From DASXKD01 sp963734725 (GTDB lineage Bacteria; Actinomycetota; Actinomycetes; Streptosporangiales; Streptosporangiaceae), in contig CAVTIX010000008.1 of the NCBI GenBank assembly GCA_963734725.1, positions 62,001 through 126,000 of the forward strand: DNA of 64,000 nucleotides, given 5' to 3'. The notes beneath the pieces are model-generated. The model searched no databases, had not been told where the DNA came from, and saw only the letters and a program-made list of their open reading frames with translations. Below are positions 16,126 to 23,207 of the stretch, one piece after another (position 1 is the first letter of the stretch; every line of letters begins with the position of its first letter). The position numbers and the translations under genes are program-made.

Positions 16126-16964
16126 GTGCCAAGGTCTGGTTTATCGGGGCCGGTCCTGGCGCGGCCGACCTGCTCACGGTGCGCGCGGCCGCGGTGATCG
16201 CGGCGGCGGACATCGTCATCTGGGCATCCAGCCTGGTCAGCGCCGACGTGCTGGAGCACGCAGGGGCGGGCGCGCAGATCGTGGACTCCGCCGCGCTGCC
16301 GCTGGAGGACGTCCGCGCGCTCTACGAGCGGGCCCTGGCGGAGGGTCTCGTGGTGGCCCGGATCCACTCCGGCGACCCGGCGCTGTGGGGCGCGGTACAG
16401 GAGCAGCGGGAACTCTGCGACGAACTGGGGCTGCCGCACGAAACCGTCCCTGGGGTGAGCGCCTACTCCGCGGTCGCTGCCCTGGCCGACCGGGAGCTCA
16501 CCATCCCGGAACTGGCCCAGTCGGTGATCCTCACCCGGCTCGGCGGCGGTAAGACCCCCATGCCGCGCGGAGAGGAGATCGCCAGCTTCGCCCGGCACGG
16601 CACGACGATGGCGGTGTTCCTGTCCGCCGCCCGGTCCGGGCAGCTTCAGGCGGAACTGCTGGAGGGCGGATACCCGCCGGACACGCCGGTGCTGGTGGCT
16701 TACCGGGCAACCTGGCCCGACGAGCTTGTCCTGGACTGCACGCTGGGGACCCTGGCCGAGACGGTCCGCGCGCGCAAACTCTGGAAGCACACGCTGTTCC
16801 TGGTCGGTCCCGCGCTCGCGGCCAGCGGCGCCCGCTCACACCTTTACCACCCGGGCCACTTCCACGGGCACCGCCGGGCCGCGCCGCAGGCCCGCCGCGA
16901 ACTGCGCGCTGCCGACACGGCGCTGCATGAGGCCGACACGGCGCTGCGTGAGGCCGGGCCATGA
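16122..16964 (+). CDS. cobM: Precorrin-4 C11-methyltransferase CobM/CbiF
   Basis: This S-adenosylmethionine-dependent tetrapyrrole methylase opens LSAKVWFIGAGPGAADLLTVRA and has HSGDPALWGAVQEQ, VPGVSAYSAVAALADRELTIPE and TRLGGGKTPMP, the CobM/CbiF signatures. The TTG start at 16122 is 6 nt after a GGGAGGCC supplied by the upstream repeat. The C-terminus carries HLYHPGHFHGHRR, a His cluster often seen in actinobacterial CobM, then a 21-bp tandem duplication (near 16914-16955) encoding ADTALHE/ADTALRE. It overlaps cbiD by ATGA. Confidence 0.93.
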   Translation: MSAKVWFIGAGPGAADLLTVRAAAVIAAADIVIWASSLVSADVLEHAGAGAQIVDSAALPLEDVRALYERALAEGLVVARIHSGDPALWGAVQEQRELCDELGLPHETVPGVSAYSAVAALADRELTIPELAQSVILTRLGGGKTPMPRGEEIASFARHGTTMAVFLSAARSGQLQAELLEGGYPPDTPVLVAYRATWPDELVLDCTLGTLAETVRARKLWKHTLFLVGPALAASGARSHLYHPGHFHGHRRAAPQARRELRAADTALHEADTALREAGP

Positions 16965-18145
16965 CCCAGCCGGGCCGCCCCGAGCCCGGGACCCAGCCGG
17001 GCCCCGAGCCCGAGTTGACCGAGCCGGACCTGCCCCGCACCGCCAAGGCGCGGCCCAAGGCGCTGCGCACCGGCTGGACCACCGGGACCTGCGCGTCCGC
17101 CGCGGCCAAGGCCGCCACCACCGCGTTGCGCGACCAGGCGCCGCAGCAGACCGTGGACGTCGCCCTGCCCAGCGGCCGGCGAGTCAGCTTCGCCGTCGAG
17201 TCCTGCACGTTTGACACGGCCCGGGCGACCGCGGTCGTGGTCAAGGACGCAGGCGACGACCCCGACGTCACGAACGGGGCGCACCTGACCGCGACCGTGC
17301 GCTGGCGCACCGAGGCCGGAATCATCCTCGAAGGCGGCGAGGGGGTCGGCATCGTCACCAAACCCGGCCTCGGCATCGACGTCGGCGAGCCGGCCATCAC
17401 CACCACCCCGCGGGCGATGATCACCCAGGCCGTGGCGGAGGTTACCGACTTGGCAAACCGTGGGGTGCTGGTGACCCTCTCAGTGCCCGGCGGAGAGAAG
17501 ATGGCACGGAAGACCACCAACGCGCGCCTGGGCATCCTCGGCGGGATCTCGATCCTCGGCACGACCGGGATCGTCCGGCCGTTTTCCACCGCGTCGTGGC
17601 GGGCCAGCGTGGAGCAGGCCGTGTCGGTTATGGCCGCTCAGGGCGAGCGGACGGTGGTGCTGTGCACCGGCGGGCGGACGGAGAAGGGGGCGATGGCGCT
17701 GCTGCCAGACCTGGCCGAGGTGTGCTTCGTCGAGGTCGGTGACTTCACCGGCGCGGCACTGCGGCGCGCCCTGGCCGTGGGCCTGGACCGGGTGATCTTC
17801 GTAGGCATGGCCGGCAAGCTGGCCAAGCTCGCGGCGGGAGTGCTGATGACCCACTACACCCGGTCCAAGGTGGATCTCGGGCTGCTCGGCGACGTCACCC
17901 TCGCCGCCGGGGGGTCAGCAGCCATAGCGGCGGAGGTCGCGGCCGCGAACACCGGCCGCCACGCCTACGAAATCTGGCAGCGCGAGGGCCTGCTGCGGCC
18001 CGCCGGGGACGAGCTGTGCCGCCGGGTCCGCTCGGTGCTGTTGCGGGCCGGCCAGGGCAAGCTGGACGCCGACGTGGCGATGGTGGACTTCAGCGGCGCC
18101 TGGGTGGTCGCGGCAACCAGGCCCGAGTGGGTGACCGCGGCATGA
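16961..18145 (+). CDS. cbiD: Cobalt-precorrin-5B C1-methyltransferase CbiD
   Basis: CbiD methylates C1 in the oxygen-independent corrin route. After a Pro/Glu-rich 35-residue extension the protein shows RTGWTTGTCASAAAKAA, VVKDAGDDPDVTNGAHL, GEGVGIVTKPGLGIDVGEPAI and GILGGISILGTTGIVRPFST, all CbiD hallmarks. Then come CTGGRTEKGAM and GMAGKLAKLAAG. The length is 394 residues. Its presence, rather than only aerobic-type enzymes, indicates that ring contraction can follow the cobalt-first logic. It overlaps cobM and cobL by ATGA. Confidence 0.95.
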   Translation: MTQPGRPEPGTQPGPEPELTEPDLPRTAKARPKALRTGWTTGTCASAAAKAATTALRDQAPQQTVDVALPSGRRVSFAVESCTFDTARATAVVVKDAGDDPDVTNGAHLTATVRWRTEAGIILEGGEGVGIVTKPGLGIDVGEPAITTTPRAMITQAVAEVTDLANRGVLVTLSVPGGEKMARKTTNARLGILGGISILGTTGIVRPFSTASWRASVEQAVSVMAAQGERTVVLCTGGRTEKGAMALLPDLAEVCFVEVGDFTGAALRRALAVGLDRVIFVGMAGKLAKLAAGVLMTHYTRSKVDLGLLGDVTLAAGGSAAIAAEVAAANTGRHAYEIWQREGLLRPAGDELCRRVRSVLLRAGQGKLDADVAMVDFSGAWVVAATRPEWVTAA

Positions 18146-19476
18146 TCACCGTCGTGGGCATGGACGGCTCACGGCTGAGCCGCCGGGCCGAGGCGGCGCT
18201 GGCGGCCGCGACCCTGGTGGCCGGCGCCCGCCGCCACCTCACCGTGGCGCCGCCACATGCGCGCACCATGGTCCTCGGGGAGCTGGCGCCAGCGCTGGAC
18301 GCAGTAGCCGCGCACGAGGGTGCCGCCGTGGTCCTCGCCTCCGGAGATCCGGGTTTCTTCGGCATCGTCCGCGCCCTCCGCGAGCGCGGCCTGAAGTTCA
18401 CGGTGCTGCCCGCGGTGTCCTCGGTCGCCATGGCCTTCGCCCGGGCCGGGCTGACCTGGGATGACGCCGCCGTGGTCAGCGCGCACGGCCGGGACCCGCG
18501 CCCGGCGCTCAACGTGTGCCGGGCGTATCCCAAGGTCGCGGTGTTCACCGGCCCGGGCTGCGGCCCGGCGGAGATCGGGGCGGCGCTGACCGGCTGGGAC
18601 CGCCGGCTCATCGTCGCCGAGCACCTCGGCGCCGGCGCCGAGCGCGTCACCGAGTGCTCCCCCGCCGATGCGGCCGCCCGCACCTGGGCGGACCCGAACG
18701 TAGTCCTCGTGCTCAGCTCGTCCAAGGAGATCCCGGTCCCACACGCCTCCCACCCGTCATGGATGTGGATTTGCTGTTGTTCTTTGAACACCAAACCCAC
18801 ATTCATGGGTGCGAGGGGCGACGGAAGCACGGGCGCGGGCGGGTTTCAGGGCTATCCGGGGACCGTGGGCTGGGCGTTGCCGGAGGAGGTGTTCGACAGC
18901 CGGGACGCGGTGATCACGAAGGCCGAGGTGCGGGCGCTGGCGCTGGCCCGGCTCGCCCCGCTCCCCGGCCTGCTGGTGTGGGACGTGGGCGCGGGCAGCG
19001 GGTCGGTCGCGGTGGAATGCGCCCGATTCGGCGCGGCGGTGATCGCGGTGGAACGCGACGCCCTGCGCTGCGAGCGGGTCCGGGCCAACGCCGCCCGCCA
19101 CGGCGCAGACGTGCGGATCGTGCCGGGCGAAGCGCCGGAGGCGCTGGCCGGGCTGCCGGACCCGGACGCGGTCTTCGTCGGCGGCGGCGGGACCGCGGTG
19201 ATCGAGGCGGTAGCGGCCCGGCGCCCGGCGCGGATCGTGGTGGCCCTCGCCGCGGTGGAGCGGGCCGGACCGGCGCTCGCCGCCCTTACCGCGGCCGGTT
19301 ATGCGGCCGATGGCGCCCTGGTGCAGGCGGCAAGGCTCGCCCCGCTGCCCGGTGACGTGCACCGGCTCGCCGCCACCAACCCGGTGTTCCTGCTCTGGGC
19401 GACGACGGTTACCACGGAACCGGCCGGCCCTGGGGACGCCGAGTCCCACGGCCCCGGCCCCGGGGGGCCGCCGTGA
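18142..19476 (+). CDS. cobL: Precorrin-6B C5,15-methyltransferase CobL (CbiE-CbiT fusion)
   Basis: This is a bifunctional methyltransferase and decarboxylase. The N-terminal CbiE part (about 1-200) has VVLASGDPGFFGIVRAL and VSSVAMAFARAGL. The C-terminal CbiT part (about 245-430) starts GWALPEEVFDSRDAVITKAEVRA and has the SAM-binding loop WDVGAGSGSVAVE near residue 280. Between them about 40 residues come from an inserted inverted repeat and adjoining sequence, including the odd string WMWICCCSLNTK. The stop overlaps the next start by GTGA. Confidence 0.93.
   Translation: MITVVGMDGSRLSRRAEAALAAATLVAGARRHLTVAPPHARTMVLGELAPALDAVAAHEGAAVVLASGDPGFFGIVRALRERGLKFTVLPAVSSVAMAFARAGLTWDDAAVVSAHGRDPRPALNVCRAYPKVAVFTGPGCGPAEIGAALTGWDRRLIVAEHLGAGAERVTECSPADAAARTWADPNVVLVLSSSKEIPVPHASHPSWMWICCCSLNTKPTFMGARGDGSTGAGGFQGYPGTVGWALPEEVFDSRDAVITKAEVRALALARLAPLPGLLVWDVGAGSGSVAVECARFGAAVIAVERDALRCERVRANAARHGADVRIVPGEAPEALAGLPDPDAVFVGGGGTAVIEAVAARRPARIVVALAAVERAGPALAALTAAGYAADGALVQAARLAPLPGDVHRLAATNPVFLLWATTVTTEPAGPGDAESHGPGPGGPP
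18758..18807. repeat. Inverted repeat inserted in frame in the cobL linker
   Basis: CATGGATGTGGATTTG (18758-18773) pairs with CAAACCCACATTCATG (18792-18807), with G-U pairs at two positions and an 18-nt loop containing GTTGTTCTTTGAAC. It is much richer in A/T than its surroundings and lies exactly between the CbiE and CbiT domains without breaking the frame. Confidence 0.65.
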
Positions 19477-21143
19477 TCGGGCTGATCGCCATCACCGTGG
19501 CCGGCCGCGCCTCCGCCGCCCGGCTGGCCGGGGCCTGGCCCAACGAGACCCGGACCTACGACGGGCCGACCAAGCAGGCGCTGCACCGCGCCTGGGCGGA
19601 GTGCGACGGGCTGGTGTGCTTCTTGGCGGTGGGCGCGACCACCCGGCTGGTTGCCCCGCTGCTGGACAGCAAATGGGTCGATCCGGCCGTGGTCTGCGTG
19701 GACGAAGCGGGGCGGTACGCGGTGGCGCTCGTCGGCGGACACGCGGCCGGCGCCAACGTGCTGTGCGCCAGGGTCGCCGACCTCCTCGGCGCCCAGCCGG
19801 TCATCACCACGGCGACCGACGCCGCAGGCCTGCCCGGGCTGGACGCACTGGGCTGGCCCGCCGAGGGCGCGGTCGCCCGGGTCAGCCGAGCCCTGCTGGA
19901 CGGCGAGCAGGTCGGCTTCGAGGCGGACGCCACCTGGCCGCTTCCCGCGCTCCCCGTCGCCATCGGCGGGGCTGGCCTGCGCCGGATCCTGGTGACCGAC
20001 CGGATCGTGCCGATCGACGAGAACACCGCGGTGCTGCGCCCGCCGTCGCTGGTAGCGGGCGTCGGGGCCAGCAAGGGCGTCGCCGCGGACGAGGTCCTCG
20101 CGCTGCTCGACGAGGCGCTGGCCGTGGGCGGGCTGTCCCGGGACTCGGTGACTGCGCTGGCCACCGTCGACGCCAAGGCGGCGGAGGAAGGGATCGTGGC
20201 GGCCGCGCGGCAGGGCGGCTGGCCGCTGTACAGCTACCCGGCCGACCAGCTCGCGGCCGTCGAGGTGCCCAACCCGGGCGAGGCGGCGCTGGCCGCCGTC
20301 GGCACTCCCAGCGTGGCCGAGGCAGCCGCCCTGACCTGCGGCAACGAACTCGTGGTGGGCAAGCGCAAGTCGTCGATGGCCACCGTGGCGCTGGCCCGGA
20401 TCCGGCCGCGCGGCCGGCTCGCCCTGGTCGGGCTCGGCCCCGGGGACCGCGATCTGGTCACCCCGCGGGCCATCGACGAACTCCGGCTCGCCTCAGTGGT
20501 GGTCGGCCTGGACGTTTACCTGGACCAGATCCGGGACGTCCTCCGGCCTGGCACCCGGGTGCTCCGCAGTGGCCTCGGTGACGAGGAGAAACGGGCCACC
20601 TCGGCCGTGGCAGAAGCCCGCAAGGGGCACGCGGTCGCGCTGGTCGGCTCCGGCGACGCAGGCGTCTACGCGATGGCCAGCCCCGCCCTGGCGATCGCGG
20701 GCGCGGACATCGACGTGGTCGGGGTGCCAGGGGTGACCGCCGGGCTGGCCGCCGCCGCCCTGCTGGGCGCCCCGCTCGGCCATGATCACGTGATCATGTC
20801 CCTGTCCGACCTGCACACGCCGTGGGAGGTGATCGAGCGCCGGATCCAGGCGGTCGCGGAGGGCGACTTTGTGGTGGCCTTCTACAACCCGCGCAGCCAG
20901 GACCGCGACTGGCAGCTCGGCGCGGCGCTGGAGATCCTGGCCCGCCACCGGGATCCGGAAACCCCGGTCGGCGTTGTGCGCGACGCGTTCCGCCCCGGCC
21001 AGCAGGTGCTGGTCACGACGCTGGCCGGCGCCGACCCAGCTGTTGCGGACATGCGCAGCGTGGTCATCGTCGGCTCGGCCAGCACCCGGATAATCGCCGG
21101 CCGGATGGTCACCCCGAGAGGGTACAAATGGCAGCGCCGGTGA
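19473..21143 (+). CDS. cbiG-cobJ: Fused cobalt-precorrin-5A hydrolase CbiG and precorrin-3B C17-methyltransferase CobJ/CbiH
   Basis: Residues 1 to about 300 are CbiG: FLAVGATTRLVAPLL, GGHAAGANVLCARVADLLGAQPVITTATDA, VAGVGASKGVAADEVLALL. CbiG opens the delta-lactone and releases acetaldehyde in the cobalt-first route. From about residue 312 the protein is CobJ/CbiH: LALVGLGPGDRDLVTPRA, LVGSGDAGVYAMASPAL, VPGVTAGLAAAALLGAPLGHD and FYNPRSQDRDWQL. Such fusions occur in actinobacteria. GTG 19473 overlaps the cobL stop; the end overlaps the ferredoxin start. Confidence 0.93.
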   Translation: MIGLIAITVAGRASAARLAGAWPNETRTYDGPTKQALHRAWAECDGLVCFLAVGATTRLVAPLLDSKWVDPAVVCVDEAGRYAVALVGGHAAGANVLCARVADLLGAQPVITTATDAAGLPGLDALGWPAEGAVARVSRALLDGEQVGFEADATWPLPALPVAIGGAGLRRILVTDRIVPIDENTAVLRPPSLVAGVGASKGVAADEVLALLDEALAVGGLSRDSVTALATVDAKAAEEGIVAAARQGGWPLYSYPADQLAAVEVPNPGEAALAAVGTPSVAEAAALTCGNELVVGKRKSSMATVALARIRPRGRLALVGLGPGDRDLVTPRAIDELRLASVVVGLDVYLDQIRDVLRPGTRVLRSGLGDEEKRATSAVAEARKGHAVALVGSGDAGVYAMASPALAIAGADIDVVGVPGVTAGLAAAALLGAPLGHDHVIMSLSDLHTPWEVIERRIQAVAEGDFVVAFYNPRSQDRDWQLGAALEILARHRDPETPVGVVRDAFRPGQQVLVTTLAGADPAVADMRSVVIVGSASTRIIAGRMVTPRGYKWQRR

Positions 21144-21364
21144 TGATCGGCGCGTGTCAGGGCTGCGGTGCGTGCCTGCGCACCTGTCCAGAGCATGCAA
21201 TACGACCTGCCGGGGGGACCCTGGCAGTCCTCGCGGACCGGTGCACGGGGTGCGGCGAATGCATCGAAATCTGCCCGGTGGACGCGATCACCGAGAACGA
21301 GCCCGCGGCTGACGCGGCAGGGACGGGGTTCCCTGCGGGGAGGACGGCACGATGGCCCGCGTAG
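21140..21364 (+). CDS. Two-cluster ferredoxin in the cob operon
   Basis: The roughly 74-residue protein has two CxxCxxCxxxCP motifs, CQGCGACLRTCP and CTGCGECIEICP, so it should carry two [4Fe-4S] clusters. The start is GTG 21140 or ATG 21143, both overlapping the cobJ stop; an ATG at 21128 is also in frame. Its last 13 nt overlap cobH. An electron carrier here could serve a reductive corrin step, such as cobalt reduction before adenosylation or a reductase encoded elsewhere. That role is inference from position. Confidence 0.85.
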   Translation: MMIGACQGCGACLRTCPEHAIRPAGGTLAVLADRCTGCGECIEICPVDAITENEPAADAAGTGFPAGRTARWPA

Positions 21365-22077
21365 TGCACCCGATCGAGAAGCAGTCCTATGAGATCCTGC
21401 GCGGGCGTGTGGACACCTCGGGGCTGCCGCCGTGGACCCGGGCCGTGGTGGAACGGGTGATCCACGCCAGCGCCGACATCACCTACCTCCCCGATATCGT
21501 CTGCGAGGAAGCCGATCTCGCCGCCGCGGCGGCGGCGCTGCGCCACGGCGCGCCGGTGGTCGCCGACTCAGCAATGACCGCCGCAGGAATCACCGCCCGC
21601 AAGGCGGTATGCCGGGTGGCGGATCCGCAGGCCGCGGCGCTGAGCCGGGTGCTCGGCATCACCCGCGCGGCGGCGGGCATCCGGGTGGCCGGCAGTGAGG
21701 TGGGTCCCGGCGCGGTGTGGGTGATCGGCACCGCGCCCACCGCCCTGGCCGACCTTCTCGCCCGGGGCCCGGCCCCCGCGCTGGTCATCGGGCTGCCGGT
21801 GGGCTTCGTGGGCGCCGTCGAAGCGAAACAGGCGCTGCGGGAAAGCGGGCTGCCTGCGGTCACCAACATCAGCGAGAAGGGCGGCGCCGCCGTCGCCGCG
21901 GCCGCCCTCAACGCCCTGATCTACGGCGACCCATTGGAAGAACTGGGCGAGGAGGAACCGCCGCAGGCGCCGGGCCGAACGCCGCATAAGGCGCCTCAGG
22001 CGCCGTTGCGGGGTCCCGGCGCCGAGGACCAGCCTCCCGAAGCCAGCGAAGCGCCCGCGAGGGAGGCAGATAAATGA
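21352..22077 (+). CDS. cobH: Precorrin-8X methylmutase CobH/CbiC
   Basis: CobH/CbiC moves the C11 methyl group to C12, giving hydrogenobyrinic or cobyrinic acid. Seen: HPIEKQSYEILRGRVD, VVERVIHASADITYLPDI with the catalytic His, DSAMTAAGITARK and GLPVGFVGAVEAKQAL, plus SEKGGAAVAAAALNALIYG near the end of the domain. The remaining 40 or so residues come from junction repeat copy D, which ends four bases into the next gene's start (ATGA). Confidence 0.95.
   Translation: MARVVHPIEKQSYEILRGRVDTSGLPPWTRAVVERVIHASADITYLPDIVCEEADLAAAAAALRHGAPVVADSAMTAAGITARKAVCRVADPQAAALSRVLGITRAAAGIRVAGSEVGPGAVWVIGTAPTALADLLARGPAPALVIGLPVGFVGAVEAKQALRESGLPAVTNISEKGGAAVAAAALNALIYGDPLEELGEEEPPQAPGRTPHKAPQAPLRGPGAEDQPPEASEAPAREADK
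21959..22067 (+). repeat. Junction repeat, copy D (cobH/cbiX)
   Basis: This is the shortest copy, 109 bp: CGCCGCAGGCGCCGGGCCGA, GAACGCCGC, a GGCGCCTCAGGCGCC hairpin not seen in the others, CCCGAAGCCAGCGAAGCGCC and the terminal GGGAGGC at 22061-22067. It is translated as the cobH tail (TPHKAPQAPLRG ... PPEASEAPAREADK). The next ATG (22074) is 6 nt after the ribosome-binding site. Confidence 0.85.
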
Positions 22078-23207
22078 GCACCAGTCCGCCCTTGCTCCTC
22101 GTCGGCCATGGGACCCGCAGTGACGCGGGCGTGGCCGAGTTCACCCGGTTCGTCGGGCAGGTGCGAGCCCGCACCCGGGGCCGGGTCCCGACGGTAGACG
22201 GCGGGTTCATCGAGCTGGCCCGGCCGTCCGTGGCGGACGCGGTCGCGCGGCTGGTCGAGCCCGGGGCCGGCGGCCCGCGGCCGATCGTCGCGGCGCCGCT
22301 GGTGCTCACCGCCGCCGGGCACGGCAAAGGCGACATCCCGGCCGCGCTTGCGCGGGAGCTGGCGCGGCATCCGGGCCTGTCATACTGCTACGGCCGCCCG
22401 CTCGGCCCGCATCCGGTGCTCCAGGACATCCTGGCGGCCAGGATCGACGCCGCGCTGGCGGGTGCGCCCCGGCGGGACACGCACGTGGTGCTGGCCGCGC
22501 GCGGGTCCACCGATCCGGACGCCAACGCCGAGATCGCCAAGGTGGCGCGGCTGCTCTGGGAGGGCCGGGGTTATGCCGGGGTGGAGTTCTGCTTCATCTC
22601 CCTGGCCGAGCCGTCGGTGCCGGCGGCGCTGCACCGGGCCGTGCTGCTCGGCGCGCGCCGCATCGTGGTGGCGCCGTACTTCCTGTTCCCGGGGGTCCTG
22701 CCGGACCGAGTGGTGACCCAGTCGCGGGAGTTCGCCGCCGCGCGCCGCGACCCGGAGGTCACCGTGGCCGGGCTGATCGGCGGCTGCGACGAGCTGGCCG
22801 GGTTGGTGCTGGAGCGCTACGACGAGGCACTGGGCGGTGACATCCGGATGAACTGCGACACATGTGCTTACCGGGTGGCGCTGCCCGGGTTCACCGACAA
22901 GGTGGGCCGCCCGCAGGTGCCCCACTATCACCCCGAAGATGAGCACCACCATGCGGCAGACAGTCACGCCCCAGTTCCCGACGCCCGGCAACATCACGCT
23001 GCGAACATGAGCGATGAGCACCACCATGCGGCAGACAGTCACGCCCCAGTTCCCGACGCCCGGCAACATCACGCTGCGAACATGAGCGATGAGCACCACC
23101 ATGCGGCAGACAGTCACGCCCCAGTTCCCGACGCCCGGCAACATCACGCTGCGAACATGAGCGATGAACACCGGCGCGAGCACGCCGCACGCGAGGTGCT
23201 GTCATGA
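22074..23207 (+). CDS. cbiX: Sirohydrochlorin cobaltochelatase CbiX with histidine-rich tail
   Basis: CbiX inserts cobalt into sirohydrochlorin without ATP at the start of the cobalt-first route. Two CbiX-like halves are visible: LLVGHGTRSDAGVAEF with the first metal-binding His, TAAGHGKGDIP, then HVVLAARGSTDPDANAE and VVAPYFLFPGVLPDRV. MNCDTCAYR near residue 260 recalls the Cys motif of long-form CbiX proteins. The C-terminal 85 residues are three exact 25-residue repeats rich in His plus a partial fourth, which could store or hand over cobalt. ATG 22074 overlaps the cobH stop. Confidence 0.93.
   Translation: MSTSPPLLLVGHGTRSDAGVAEFTRFVGQVRARTRGRVPTVDGGFIELARPSVADAVARLVEPGAGGPRPIVAAPLVLTAAGHGKGDIPAALARELARHPGLSYCYGRPLGPHPVLQDILAARIDAALAGAPRRDTHVVLAARGSTDPDANAEIAKVARLLWEGRGYAGVEFCFISLAEPSVPAALHRAVLLGARRIVVAPYFLFPGVLPDRVVTQSREFAAARRDPEVTVAGLIGGCDELAGLVLERYDEALGGDIRMNCDTCAYRVALPGFTDKVGRPQVPHYHPEDEHHHAADSHAPVPDARQHHAANMSDEHHHAADSHAPVPDARQHHAANMSDEHHHAADSHAPVPDARQHHAANMSDEHRREHAAREVLS
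22938..23162 (+). repeat. Three exact 75-bp tandem repeats coding a His-rich tail
   Basis: Units start at 22938, 23013 and 23088, with a fourth broken unit from 23163 (GATGAACACCGG). Each encodes 25 residues with six histidines, beginning DEHHHAADSHAP and ending RQHHAANMS. The three full units are identical at the DNA level, which implies very recent expansion. Confidence 0.95.

Noticed and set aside
20772..20796. Palindrome CATGATCACGTGATCATG in cobJ as another inserted element
   Set aside because: It encodes HDHVIMSLSDL, a normal conserved part of CobJ, so it is not an insertion.
22938..23162. Regular 75-bp repeats as a CRISPR array
   Set aside because: The units are contiguous with no unique spacers, lie inside cbiX in frame and encode a uniform His-rich peptide. 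No cas genes are present.
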